Assembly: GCA_037953625.1 (NCBI GenBank)
Contig: CM075649.1
Coordinates: forward strand, 118,913,290-118,977,289
DNA from: Crotalaria pallida
Taxonomy: Eukaryota; Streptophyta; Magnoliopsida; Fabales; Fabaceae
Direction: 5' to 3'
Length of the DNA stretch: 64,000 bases
A program made the translations under genes and the position numbers. The notes beneath the pieces are model-generated. The model did no database searches. It had not been told where the DNA came from and saw only the letters and a program-made list of their open reading frames with translations. How positions within the stretch are numbered: the first letter of the stretch is position 1; every line of letters starts with the position of its first letter. Shown in pieces: positions 42,499-53,382 of the stretch.

Positions 42499-44064
42499 TG
42501 TGAAAACCTACAATCGGTGGTTGAAACAAATAGGAACACTAGGAGAACACCTAGAAGGGGGGGTTGAATAGGTGTTATAGAAACTTTGAAAGATTTTCGC
42601 AAGAAACAAATCTAAACGATTAAAACCAATGAAAATCAATCAATTAACAAATATTATATGATCAGAGATTAAGCGGAAACAATCAACACCAATATTCTTA
42701 TTGATTAACCTAGTTATGAAAATGATTTTCCCCAAATTAATTTTGCACAATTAAGATTCAATTCAATCAATTATGAAAAATCACTTTTTCTAGGTTTTCA
42801 ACCAAGAACACAATTAATAACAAGAATTGTAAAGAGTAGAGAGTTTAGAGATACGACACAGTGATTTATCCTGGTTCACTTTCATCCACTTGAAAGCTAC
42901 TCCAGTCCCCTCTTCAACCAAGATTCTTCACTATGAGGAATTAGAGTTTCTCAAATTACAAGTAAATGCCTCACAAGACTTCCTTCTTGCTAGCCTACAA
43001 GAGATACCACACCCTTGCCTTGTAACCCTATTGATATCTAATCTAACCTCTTCTCTTGCTTGCCGATACCCTCACTACAAGACTTCCAATTGCTTGCTTC
43101 ACTCACAAGACTTCCAAATGCTTGTTCTTCAACAAGGCTTCCAAGTGCTTGATGAAATGCCTCACCAAGGCTTCCAATGAAACTTGCTTGATTCACAAAA
43201 TCAAGGCTTCCAATGTTGTAGATAGCTTGCCTTTTGCAAAGATTACAACTCAAATGAAAAACAATAACAATCCTATGAATCTCTTTCAAAAGCTATGAAA
43301 TATCAACATGAGAGATTCAAGGTTCTTGATCAAAGAATATGAAAATGAGAGCTTTGATCTTGAGAGAGTGAGAGAGAATAGTGTGGCTTTGATTCTTTGT
43401 AAAATTGTGTATCAAAATGATTCTAGTTAATAGAAATGATTAGGAAAAGGTTTATATAGAATACCCAAAAGTTAGGAATGGTTAGAAGTGCTTTTGAGAA
43501 GTGAAAAACGCATTTTAAAAACCATATCTGATCGTGTTACTCGAGTAGAAAAAGTGTTAATCGAGTAAAACATGATTTAATCAGTAAGCCGAAAGTCTGC
43601 AAAAATTTACTCGAGTAAAAGTGCAGATAATCGATTATCAAAAGTTTGTTAATCGATTATCTGTTCAAAATACACTGTTAATCGATTATCAAAAATCTGT
43701 TAATCGATTATTAACATTAAAAATCACTTAAAACTTGTTTTCTCAAAAACTAAACCTTTTCTTTCAAACCTTTAAGCCACCTATTGATTTTAGGCAAAGT
43801 AAATACTCAAAATATGATATAATCATGCAATCAAAAGAGATTCACTACCCTCTAATAACTCTACCCAAACTCATAAACTAAAAGACTTGTGAGGCTAAAG
43901 ATAAAACAATAAAACATAAACTACCAAACTAAGTCTTCATGAGTTGACTCTCTCTTCATCACTTGATGTTTGTTGTTGCTTGTTGAGCTTGATCTTGATC
44001 AACACATTTGTAGCTTGTTCAAAACCTTTTGGCATTTATCAAAACATTCTTCATGGATCTTACA
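42499..44064 (-). mobile_element. Siv2 5' LTR, 1,566 bp
   Basis: Nearly identical to 38394-39964. The five-base length difference is one 4-bp and one 1-bp indel. Confidence 0.92.
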
Positions 44065-44069
44065 CTTTC
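44065..44069. repeat. Siv2 right target-site duplication (CTTTC)
   Basis: Identical to 38389-38393. Confidence 0.85.
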
Positions 44070-45115
44070 ATGTTAAAAATGGTCAGAATTGAAATTGGTA
44101 TGCCAAGTTGTTGAAAACATGATTTTTATGCATAATGAATGCTCAGCTTTGATTCAGTGTAATTTGATGTAATTTCTGTGTTGGAACATGTTTAATACAC
44201 TTAAACTTAACTCTGTTGAACATGGGTTTTGGTTAAAATTGGTTAGAATTGAAATTGGCATGTGGAAACTCAGTTTTCAGTATTTTTACTGTCATGCATT
44301 ACTCGAGTCTTTGGCTCGATACTCGAGTAGTTTGTGGCCCACCAGTATATCTGGTAGCACCAGTACTCGAGTGTTTGAGCTGAGACTAGAGTATTGTCTG
44401 ATGCACCAATTGGAAATTGTGATGAACCACTCGAGTCTTTCATGAACTACTCGAGTATTCCTGGAAAAATCTGAAACTTTACTTTTCAGTAAACGTATGA
44501 ACTACTCGAGTCTTTTGGTAAGGTACTCGAGTCTTTTTAGTCAGAATACTTAAAATTCGTTTTAAAATCTAACCAAGTTATTTCAACCCAAATTAATATT
44601 TTTTTTAGTTGATTAATCAATTACTTTGAATACTTGTGAATAAATTATTCCATGTTGGATATATATTAAGATTAAAGAGGATTTATCTTAAATGGAATAT
44701 GTCATTGCATTCATGCATGGTGTTGGGGATACGTCGTCACTTGGTCATGTTCAAAGGTTACTGCTTGCTCGACCCCACTTCAAGGTTGACGTTGTGGGTC
44801 TCATGTCTAGAGGACTATGTAATACAACTGATAGTTTACGTTTTGCCGACGTGACGATCACTAGATAAAGTGACGTTGTTTATCACTTTCGAGCAAGTAC
44901 GCCATACGTTTGATAACGTATTATTTAAGGAACATGAGGAGGGCCTCTGGGAGTGCCAAAGGTTACTGCTTGCTCGACCCCACTTCAAGGTTGACGTTGT
45001 GGGTCTTATGTCTAGATGACTATGTAATACAGTGATAGTTTTACGTTTTGGCAACGTGACGATCACTAGATAAAGTGACGTTGTTTATCAATTCGAGCAA
45101 GTACGCCATACGTTT
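44070..45115 (+). mobile_element. TekD LTR, segment 3
   Basis: TekD resumes after Siv2 and runs until OgreF begins at 45116. It has ACTCGAGT octamers at 44301, 44321, 44365, 44429, 44449, 44504 and 44525, and a roughly 205-bp tandem duplication (44752-44956 and 44957-45115) with several perfect inverted repeats. The end of TekD must lie beyond OgreF, outside the window. The ORFs at 44188-44445 and 44636-44854 have no motif. Confidence 0.75.
44752..45115. repeat. TekD LTR tandem duplication with hairpins
   Basis: The unit begins CAAAGGTTACTGCTTGCTCG. Inverted repeats inside: ATACGTT-TGAT-AACGTAT (44904-44921), GACC(C)CAC with GTGGGTC around CAA-GG-TTG (44771-44800), ACGT...ACGT (44838-44852) and ACGTT-TTGGC-AACGT (45043-45057). 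Confidence 0.7.
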
Positions 45116-46241
45116 TGTCGCGGCCGGGGTCCCGGGTCGCCCTCGGGGCCTCGCCTACAAGTGGGGGTCAATTGACCCAATATGGAGTCGCCACCGCATT
45201 TGTTAAAAAAACGCAGAAAAAATAATTATTAATTAAAAAAGATAAAGATTAGCCTTGAACTAGATAGATTCCAAGTTCGGGAGTCGGTTACGAGCCGGGA
45301 AAGGTATTAGCACCCCGTTCGCCCATTCGAAAATGGTACCATTGATTAATTTTAATTAAAAGACCTAAATAATTGGTTTGCCAAAATTATTTTTTTTTAT
45401 TGTTGTGCCTGACAAGGTTACCCCTGGTTCTACGTACCCTCATAAAATGAGGAATCAAGGCTACGAAGTTCTTATTGTATTAATTTTATATGTTTTTATA
45501 TTTTATTATAAAAATGTTTGACGCAGAGAGGAAATATGCACAAGACCTTAAAATTTAGCCAAGGAAAGATGAATTTCCAAAATGCTTATGATTAATAATT
45601 AATTAATAAAATCCGTTTAATTTAATTTTTTTAAAAAAAATTGTTTTTGTCTTCTAAATAATATTTTTTTTACTTGTATATATTTTTATGCGGGAAGGAA
45701 GTTCGAGAGATCTCTCCACTATATTTGGGAAAGAAAAATCGACTTACCAAAATACAACAAATTTTAAAATAGAAACTAAAAAAATCTACATTTTTAATTC
45801 TTATTTTTTCAAAGAAAATTACTTTTATATATTTATTTTTGGTGTGAAGAGTAAGTCCAAGAGATCTCACCGCTATGTTATATTTTTGGGTGAGAAAAAT
45901 TGACTTACCAAAACACAACCAATTTTAGATAACAATAAAAAATACTACATTTAAAAATTATTAGTATTATTTAAATATTTATTATCTTATAATTAAAAAA
46001 ACTGAAACGAAGTTTTAAAAAAAAAAGTAAAACAAAAATAATAAAAACAAAATAAGCCACTGCCTGCAACAAGCCAACAATCAAACAGTACTTGAAATGG
46101 TACCGTGGTGAAGAAGTGCAGCAGAATTGGGCAAAAAAAAGGGGAACACGTGTCGCGCAGGGATTAATGCAGCAGGGACCGGCAAGAGCAGCAGCAGATT
46201 CAGGGGCAGGGAGAACGGGCGCGTGCGGCGCACACACGGAA
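45116..46241 (-). mobile_element. OgreF 3' LTR, distal part
   Basis: On the plus strand it begins TGTCGCGGCCGGGGTCCC, with GGAGTCGCCACC at about 45186 and GAGTCGGTTACGAGCC at about 45281, phrases common to Ogre/Tat LTRs. It ends at the TekG insertion. Small ORFs here overlap on both strands and lack motifs. Confidence 0.75.
46237..46241. repeat. TekG left target-site duplication (CGGAA)
   Basis: Partner CGAAA at 56771-56775; four of five bases match. Confidence 0.5.
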
Positions 46242-46511
46242 TGTAACACCCCTAATTTTCGTCTCCCAAATAACCGAGAAATTAATTATAACAATTAATT
46301 TATAATTGATTTATATTAGTTTTAAAGGTTTTAGTTTTTGTACATTATGTGTTTTCATATATAAAATATGAGATATATTTTTATATGGTTATTTTGTACA
46401 AAAATGTGAATATTGTAATTTAGTCCTTGGGTTGGGACCAAATTGCAATATTAGAAAGGTTTTTGAAGAAAGAGTAATTAAATTATTAATTTTTGAATTT
46501 TATCAGTATGT

Positions 46512-46540
46512 AACCGGTTAGAAGGGCTCTGTAACCGGTT
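46512..46540. repeat. TAACCGGTTA doublet upstream of TekG TATA box
   Basis: AACCGGTT starts at 46512 and 46533, 21 bp apart. It lies about 130 bp before the TATA box. The 3' LTR copy is at 53653 and 53674. Confidence 0.92.
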
Positions 46541-46670
46541 ACACGATGAACTCAGAAACTGGGTTAGTGGATTTTGATGAGTAATCACCCAATTAATCCA
46601 GAATTCGCCACGAATACAGCCCTAATCCAGTGGAAAACACGCGTCAAGGTGCATGCAAACTTGATTCTTC

Positions 46671-46677
46671 TATAAAA
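46671..46677 (+). promoter_or_regulatory. TATA box in TekG 5' LTR
   Basis: TATAAAA at 46671-46677, in the same relation to the palindromes as in TekC. The 3' LTR copy is at 53812. Confidence 0.6.
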
Positions 46678-47589
46678 ACCCTCAATTCTGAAGAATTGGG
46701 TTGTTGCTGCTCTGAAATTAGGGGGAAGCTCTGTTCTAGGGTTTCAGAATCGTTTCTTGCAATTCTCTTTCGTTTCTGAGAGTTAGAACATGAGTGATAC
46801 ACGGTTACAAAGCTCACATCAAGGGCTTTGTATTGATATAAAGTTTGTGAGTTGAGAGTCGCTGAATCAAGAGAACGAAGCTTGCAAAGTAAGGGTGTTG
46901 GTGCTGCCAAACCTCAGCTTCTGGTTTCTGGAGCTGAATTTGAAGCTCGATTTTGGTAAGCTCAAGCCTTCTCTTGTTCTAGACTTGATTTCCTTTCAAA
47001 GCTCATGTTGCATGGTTTTGATAATGACCATTTTTCCTAATTTCCATGTCCATTTCATGTTCCAAATTCCTTGATCAATCTACCCTGTCAAAACGGTTCT
47101 GGTTTGAGGAGGAGCTTTGGGTGTTTGGTGTTCTACCTCAAATCTCTGCTCAAATCTTGTTCAAGCACGAACCTAAGGTAAGGGGGAAGCTTACTATTTG
47201 CTAGAATGAGAATAAATTGTGGTAGAATATAGGATGAGTCACCAAGAGACTCAAAGGGCATAAGTTGAAATGGTTAAATGGCTTGGAGGCCAATTTGAGC
47301 TCAATTGTTGTTTTGAGCAATGTTATCTGGATGCATGCAATCTATGTTGATGTTGATTTCATGACTTAATTGGATATTATGTGAATTGATGCATTAAGTT
47401 GTGAAATATGTGCAATTATGTGCAATTAGTGTATCCAAATTGAATGCATGCAAGATAGATATGTTTCTCTGTTTAAACATATTTATTTAAGGTATATGTA
47501 CTCTGTTAAAGGTTGAAATTTGGTTAGATTTGAGTAGTGAAGAGAATGGTTTGTTAAAACTCATGTTTTAGTGTCAGACTGCATAATCT

Positions 47590-47993
47590 AACCGGTTACT
47601 CGATATTCGTAACCGGTTAGACACTGTTAAAATGCAAAAGAAAATAAGTTTACAAAATCAGCATTGTGGTCTTATAAATCCTACTCAAACCTAGGCCTTA
47701 ATTTCATGGAAAACAATCTGAAAATAAGTTGATTTCACTGTTATAGTTCATATTGCAGTTAAAGAGTTAATACCTTAAGGTAATGAGATAGTTTCAAGAG
47801 GAAATTATGCTCATTGGACAATGGAACGTGATCTAAACTTTTGAATGATATAAACAGTGGTTTTGAGGTATAAACATTGTTAAACTGGTTTATGGATTGG
47901 GTAGGGAATTCAAGAAAAAAGGTTTTCTGAATTACAATGGTAAACAGTTCAGGTCTGTAATTCTAACCGGTTAGCCTGAAACTGTAACCGGTT
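47590..47993. repeat. Two further AACCGGTT doublets in TekG LTR
   Basis: Starts 47590/47611 and 47965/47986, both 21 bp apart. Copies are at 54731/54752 and 55106/55127. Confidence 0.92.
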
Positions 47994-48261
47994 AGTACCT
48001 GAATCTGAAAAATAAAAAGTTAAGTTTTTGAATACCATTGACTTTGTTTTACCCAATCTAAGTTTAAGGGCATGTTTTGACATAATTCAAAAGAGAATTT
48101 TGTGTCAAAGTCTATACCTCAAATAAGTCATTCAAAAGAGAAACTGGAATATTTCTAAATTACAGTAATTAATGGAAAGGCCAACCTTAGTAATAATGTA
48201 TGCAATGCATGCATAGAGAAAGGTTATGAAATAGGTTGGCAAGGATTGTTTGTGATGTTCG

Positions 48262-48960
48262 GAGTACACGACCCTGTACTCTAGGAGTACTAAACTGATG
48301 CAACCAACTTGATGACACATTCTGGGAATGTGGCCATTGTCTGGGACATGGTTTCTTGGACACGTTCTGGGAACGTGATGCACACTCTGGGAGTGGTGCT
48401 TGATTATATTCCAAGTATGGTTTGCGATACGTTCTGGGAACGTATGTTAGTGTTCTGGGAACACATTGGTATAATAATAGAATTAAAGATAAAACCAACC
48501 TTGATGATTGTGCATTCATGCATATAGAATAGAAGATGGGTTGGTAGGAACGTTTATCATATTCTGGGAATATGAGGAGGGTACTCCGGGAGTACCAAAT
48601 TATAACTTACTTGATGACACATTATAGATATGTGGCCAGTGTCTGGGACCTGGTTTTATACGTTCTGGGAACGTATGTTAGTGTTCTGGGAACACATTGA
48701 TATGCAACCTACTTGATGACACATTATAGATATGTGGCCAGTGTCCGGGACCTGGTTTTATGCGTTCTGGGAACGTGGTGCACACTCTGGGAGTGGTGCT
48801 TATTATTCCAAGTATGGTTTGCTACACGTTCTGGGAACGTGGTGCACACTCTGGGAGTGATGCGTATTATCCAAGTATGGTTCGGCATTACGTTCTGGGA
48901 ACGAATGTCGGTGTTCCGGGAACACAACGGTGTATTGGATGGACGTCCAAGATAGACTTT
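48262..48960. repeat. TekG LTR covarying hairpin array with TGG/CGG/TAG loops
   Basis: Successive perfect hairpins share a three-base loop but differ in stem: GTACTC/GAGTAC (48276), CACATTC/GAATGTG (48316), CACGTTC/GAACGTG (48361), CACTC/GAGTG (48383), ATACGTTC/GAACGTAT (48427), GTGTTC/GAACAC (48450), CATATTC/GAATATG (48558), GGTACTC/GAGTACC (48580), with further copies to 48930. Two more (CCAT-GTC/GACATGG at 48334, CCAG-GTC/GACCTGG at 48635) have a one-base bulge. The 3' LTR copy spans about 55402-56101. Confidence 0.92.
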
Positions 48961-49629
48961 TAGAGGCCTCAGTTGTGGAAGGAAATCATGCATCATGCCA
49001 CCTGCATTGAAAGAATTATTATGATTAACCGGGTGTGCTCATATGATTATGCATCAGGATTTGCTATATGTTAACTTGTGGATGTTAGTTTTATTCTCAT
49101 TTGATTATGCAAATATGTATAGCTAACCCCCATTCCCTTATTAGGTGTTGATCGTGCATCTAGCTTGCACAAGAATCTGTAAAGGGAGATGTCCCTTAGG
49201 TGCATGCAGAGTGTAGAAAGTGTGGGTTGGGAACCCGTTGTGCAGATATCGAGGATCCGGCCAGATGGATGTTTGGACAAGGGACCAGTGACCATCTCTA
49301 TAACATCTTTATTTTTAATAGTATTTATATGATACCCATTTTGAAAGAAGTATCATAATATGAACCTGGTTTCATAATAATATTTATTTGGAATCCATGG
49401 ACTTGTTACACTTGATATATTTTGGGCACAATACGATTACTTTACTATGTTTCCGCAAACTCTGATTTTGGTTAGTCAACCTCATTTCAAATCAAGTGGT
49501 TGTGAAAAGGAATTTTCAAGGGAAGGGATAATTATTATTTTCAGAACTTTTTCCAACTATAACAAGTCCAAGTATTCATGAACTTATTACTTTTCTTACA
49601 AAGTAAGATGATATACAAGGAATGTTACA

Positions 49630-50394
49630 TTTTTATGGTCCTGACTCTTGGTCCTTAGGTGTGTGGTCCAATACGCTGGTAATCGATATCTGCAATGTTT
49701 CCTGGGAAGTAGGCTTTCATATACTTCCAAGCTAGAGCTAAGGTTATGGGTAATGGCTCTAGATAAATAGCTCATTCTGCTATTAAGAAGTGTTCTAGGA
49801 AGTCTAAGAACAAGTATGATAGTCATATGCTTCTCTTTAGACATGTTGTAAACCCAAAACCACAGTGTTGGTTTATTATGTTTTCATAGAACCAGTGATG
49901 AGGAAATTTTAAGGAGTTGTAGTTGAGTCCTCGACTCTGAGGAGGAGTGTTTACCCTCACTCGTGTTAAAGTTAATCAACTTTTTAGACCGAGTGTAGGG
50001 CAGTGATCTTCTTAAAGATCAACCTTGCTGAGTTTGTTAAACTGTAAAGCTATCCTTTCTTTTGTTCCTTTCGGATAAGGGTAGTGATCGAAGTTTCTCA
50101 ATGCCTTACCCAATCTGTTATCTCAAGTGGAGACTCCTACAAATCTTCTTGTAGTCATTTCCATGGTACGTCTGGATCATTCTATTAGACTTTGTCTATG
50201 TACCTGTGTCATGAGTACATTTGATCTTAAGCACGGTTCGGGAGCCGAAGGATCAAGTGATCATGATTAATGACGATAGAACAACCCTGTATTGGGATTC
50301 CCAAGTTTCGAATCTGGAATTCAATGAACCCATATGTTGCTTCTGGGAAGCAATAAAGGAAGAAAGGGTGTTAAAGAAATCTGGGTTGTAGGAA
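49630..50394 (+). other. TekG internal region before the RT relic, no recognisable feature
   Basis: The sequence after the 5' LTR (ATGGTCCTGACTC) matches the usual primer site poorly. No gag or protease motif is visible. Confidence 0.5.
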
Positions 50395-51110
50395 ATGATG
50401 CCAGGTTTACCTTTGAGTGAAACGATAGAGTTTGGAATCAAGTCAATTCTTGAAACTGATTCTATCTCTACTACCGTTATAATATGGTACCATCGGGAAT
50501 GGTCAAATGGAGAAACAAGTAGAAAAGATTTTGGTTGGATCCGATTAAAGGAGTCTAAGTGTTCTCTAAGATTGATTGGAGGTTGGATTAACCCCAAATC
50601 AGGATTCGGGACAGGGATACACTTAAGACTGCATTTTTGATCTCGATACGGACATTATGAGTAGGAAATAATGTCGTTCGTATTGACTAATGCACTTGTT
50701 CTTTTATGAACTATAAGAATGAGACCTTTAGATTATATTCAGATTCGTTTGTGGTTTATTCTAAGAATTCGGAGGAGCATAAGGAACATCTCCGGATTGT
50801 GTTGAAACTCCTACAGGAGGAGTAGTTGTGTGATAAGCTCGCCAAAGATGAGTTTTGGTTGAGTGAAGTTACGTTCGCAGGGCATGTGATCTTTAAAGAA
50901 GAAATTGCGATGGATCCAGCAAGGGTAAGTTTAGGGTTGAAATAGGAACAGCCTAAGACTGTGACTGAGGTGAGAAGTTTCTTAGGGCTGGCTGGATATT
51001 ATCGCCGGAATGTTGAGGGATTTTCTAAGATCGCATGGCCTCTGACCAAGTTGACTTGGAAAAGATCAACTGATGGTATTAAATGGTAGGGTGTTGTTTA
51101 ATTATGGTGG
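50395..51110 (+). pseudogene. TekG reverse transcriptase relic
   Basis: A Ty3/gypsy RT in scattered frames. The N-terminal part at 50395-50470 reads MPGLPLSETIEFGI then DSIST, matching the segment before the RT fingers. A gap follows, then RYGHYE, a stop, and MSFVLTNA (about 50645-50690). VYSKNSEEHKEHLRIVLKLLQEE lies near 50760, but the catalytic DD box just upstream is destroyed. The C-terminal part reads DEFWLSEVTFAGHVIFKEEIAMDPARV, then TVTEVRSFLGLAGYYRRNVEGFSKIAWPLTKLTWK near 50960-51060. Stops occur between these blocks and parts are missing. It is non-functional. Confidence 0.8.
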
Positions 51111-51719
51111 GGTGGTGATGGATTATACCCCAACATAATATGATTAGTCTAAGAGGAATTATGGAAAAAGGTGAGTAGACTATGATTTAAATCATTTCAG
51201 TGATGAATTCAGTTGGAATCAAGGTATTAGATTATGAATAAATCTTATTTCGAGTTGGATTGGATGATGTAAAGAAAATGGTTTTGAAATTCTTTGGTTT
51301 TGTTTCTAAAACTATACTTCATAACCGGTTAGAGTTTCTTGTAACCGGTTAGAAGCTGAAAGCTTAAACTAAAAATTTAAGTCATTTGTGAAGGAACTTT
51401 TGATAAACCTCTTCCTCCAATCCAAACTCAATGTCAATTACCTAAGTAAAATTTAAGGAAAGGATTTAATGTGGTAAAATAACTTAATGCCTTGATTCAT
51501 CATTGAAATTGATTTAAGAGGATGGAATCATCATATTTATGGACTAATCGAGAGTTGAAATTAAGGAGTTACTCCAATCGGGAATGATAGAGAATTGAGC
51601 TGGATGATGCAAAAAGAGATGATAAGTACTAGAATAAGAAGGATGTGATTCATGAACAAGTTTGAAGTTCGAAAGTATGAATGTCAATAGGAAGAGGAAG
51701 AGTTAAATGTAAGATAAAG
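51111..51719 (+). other. TekG internal DNA between RT and RNase H relics
   Basis: No domain is readable. An AACCGGTT doublet lies at 51323 and 51343 (20 bp apart), outside the LTRs; it may have come from rearrangement with LTR sequence. Confidence 0.5.
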
Positions 51720-52002
51720 GTAATGGATGGAGTTTCTTAAAGACTATGGTTTTGAGCTCCATTATCATCCTGGTAAAGCATACGTGGTTGCGAACGATTT
51801 GAGCTGAAAGGCTATTCGTGTGAGCTCAAAGATGGTTAAGGAAGTTATCCTGATCGAGGAATTCAGAGGCCTAAGTCTAGCAACGCAAGAGGAATCCTCT
51901 AGTATTAGATTGGGAATGTTGCCAATCACCAACAAATTCTTGAATCAGATTCGTAAATTTCAAACAGGAGATGAGGAGCTGAAAGGGATAAATGAGATTT
52001 AA
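51720..52002 (+). pseudogene. TekG RNase H end and integrase N-terminal relic
   Basis: MEFLKDYGFELHYHPGKAY, then VVANDLS and a stop (51725-51807), is the end of Ty3/gypsy RNase H, where ADALSRK is expected. After that, 51820-52002 is open for 60 codons: VILIEEFRGLSLATQEE, LGMLPITNKFLNQIRKFQTGDEELKGI. This matches the linker between RNase H and the integrase zinc domain. The zinc domain and catalytic core are not recognisable downstream. Confidence 0.7.
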
Positions 52003-53368
52003 TCTTTAGAATTAAAGTCGGTGATTATGGATATTAGAAAATATATTATGGAGGCAAGGGATTTATGAAGTGTTGTCTAGGGCAACCTAGATGAGAAATT
52101 CAAAGGCATGAACTTCAAGAATAGATTAGGTTCGAAACCAAGTCAGCTATCAACTATCAAGGAATAAGGAATTTCTTGATGTTCGTAAGCATGTATGAGG
52201 ACTATGGGGAAAGTACATGAATTTCATGCGAGAAGTATCAGAATTCAGAATAAGGGAAAGATTGATGAAATAAAGGCCCAATGGGAGAAAGAGGAAAGGT
52301 AAGTGGGAGAATATCTACCACAGAAATATAAAGGTTAAGGAATCCTCGATTGGAGAAAAGTGACTAAGGAGGAAATAGGAAAGGGAACATTTGTCCATCT
52401 CGAGGTGAAAACTGTGAGGCACATCACTTTGAGTTTAGTTGTGATGTACCTAAGGGAATAGCCAATTCCGATTGTAGGAAGCTGGAGTATTATTCACCGA
52501 ATTGTCTTGAAGGAAAAGGTGAGAAAGAAATGGACGAATCCAGCACAAGAAGAATTCACCGGCTGAGATGAGAGTTGAGTGTGATCCTAACGTAGACAAC
52601 TCAAGCCTATCTCTTCCTTTGATCTGAATTAACGTAGTCAAATGTTTTTCGATTACGTTAATCTAATCGTTTGAGAATATTAATATCCTGTAATTTCAAC
52701 TTCAATTTTTCTGTGATCAAAACCTTTATCACAGTTGGATGTGATAATATTTGTGGACACTACAGAAATAGAAAGATCAGTTATGGCTAGAGGGATTAAC
52801 AACCACCGAGATAGGACAAATCTTTGTCTCCCCAACGGAAATGTCTCTAGAACCTGACTATCTAACTAAGTCTGATGGTGAAAATTACCCTATCTTTAAG
52901 TTCATCTAACTTAAAGACCTGTCATATGGTCTTTCTTGCGAAAGATTATATCTGAAAGGGATGATTTTGTTATTAATGGATTGAATATTAGGACTGATCA
53001 CCCTAATGTATCAAACTATTAAGAAATGAAGTCATACAAATGTTTCTTTGTTCGTGCTCGAGAGATCAGAATGCCCAGCCCAAAAAGTTGATTGAAAAGT
53101 GTATTATTCAAAAGAATATTTTTTTAAAAGAAATTCTTTCACATAAGAGTTTTATCCGAAAAATCCTTGTGGTTTAGTTTGGAAAGTTTTTCCTGAAGAG
53201 TTTTATTTGAAATATTTCAAAATACAAGGATTATATCGAAACTCTTTTAAGTGAGGGAGGACCCTAAAGAACGAATTTTTGGAAACAAGATGAAGTGTCT
53301 AGTATAAAAACATTTTGGAAAAGTAAGAAAATTTTCAGAAGATGAATTTCGGGGACGAAATTCCTTTT
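52003..53368 (+). other. TekG internal region after the integrase relic
   Basis: No confident domain is visible in any frame. It may be heavily decayed integrase and chromodomain sequence. It ends with the inverted repeat GAATTTCG-GGGA-CGAAATTC at 53344-53363. Confidence 0.45.
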
Positions 53369-53382
53369 AAGTGGGGGAGTAG
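53369..53382 (+). promoter_or_regulatory. TekG polypurine tract
   Basis: AAGTGGGGGAGTAG immediately before the 3' LTR start at 53383. The GGGGGAG core is intact. Confidence 0.85.

Larger units (their letters stand above)
38394..44064 (-). mobile_element. Siv2: structurally complete, young, gag-only Sirevirus (Ty1/copia)
   Basis: Minus-strand element of 5.67 kb. 5' LTR 42499-44064, primer site 42485-42496, intact gag 40644-42428, a purine-rich 3' region, polypurine tract at 39965-39979 and 3' LTR 38394-39964. It is flanked by CTTTC on both sides. The two LTRs differ by seven substitutions plus a 4-bp and a 1-bp indel as counted by eye. No protease, integrase, RT or RNase H is present. Mobilisation would need a helper Sirevirus. 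Confidence 0.92.
46242..49629 (+). mobile_element. TekG 5' LTR, 3,388 bp
   Basis: Starts TGTAACACCCCTAATTTTCG and ends GAATGTTACA. TAACCGGTTA doublets lie at 46512-46540, 47590-47618 and 47965-47993; TATA is at 46671; the hairpin array is 48262-48960. No credible ORF. Confidence 0.88.

Noticed and set aside
1243..44532. ACTCGAGT as XhoI cloning-linker contamination
   Set aside because: The sites lie in family-conserved LTR positions, are matched between both LTRs of TekC, and related families carry other palindromes in the same place.
50041..50260. Possible tRNA or promoter elements between the TekG LTR and the RT relic
   Set aside because: No cloverleaf, A/B box or TATA arrangement could be supported.
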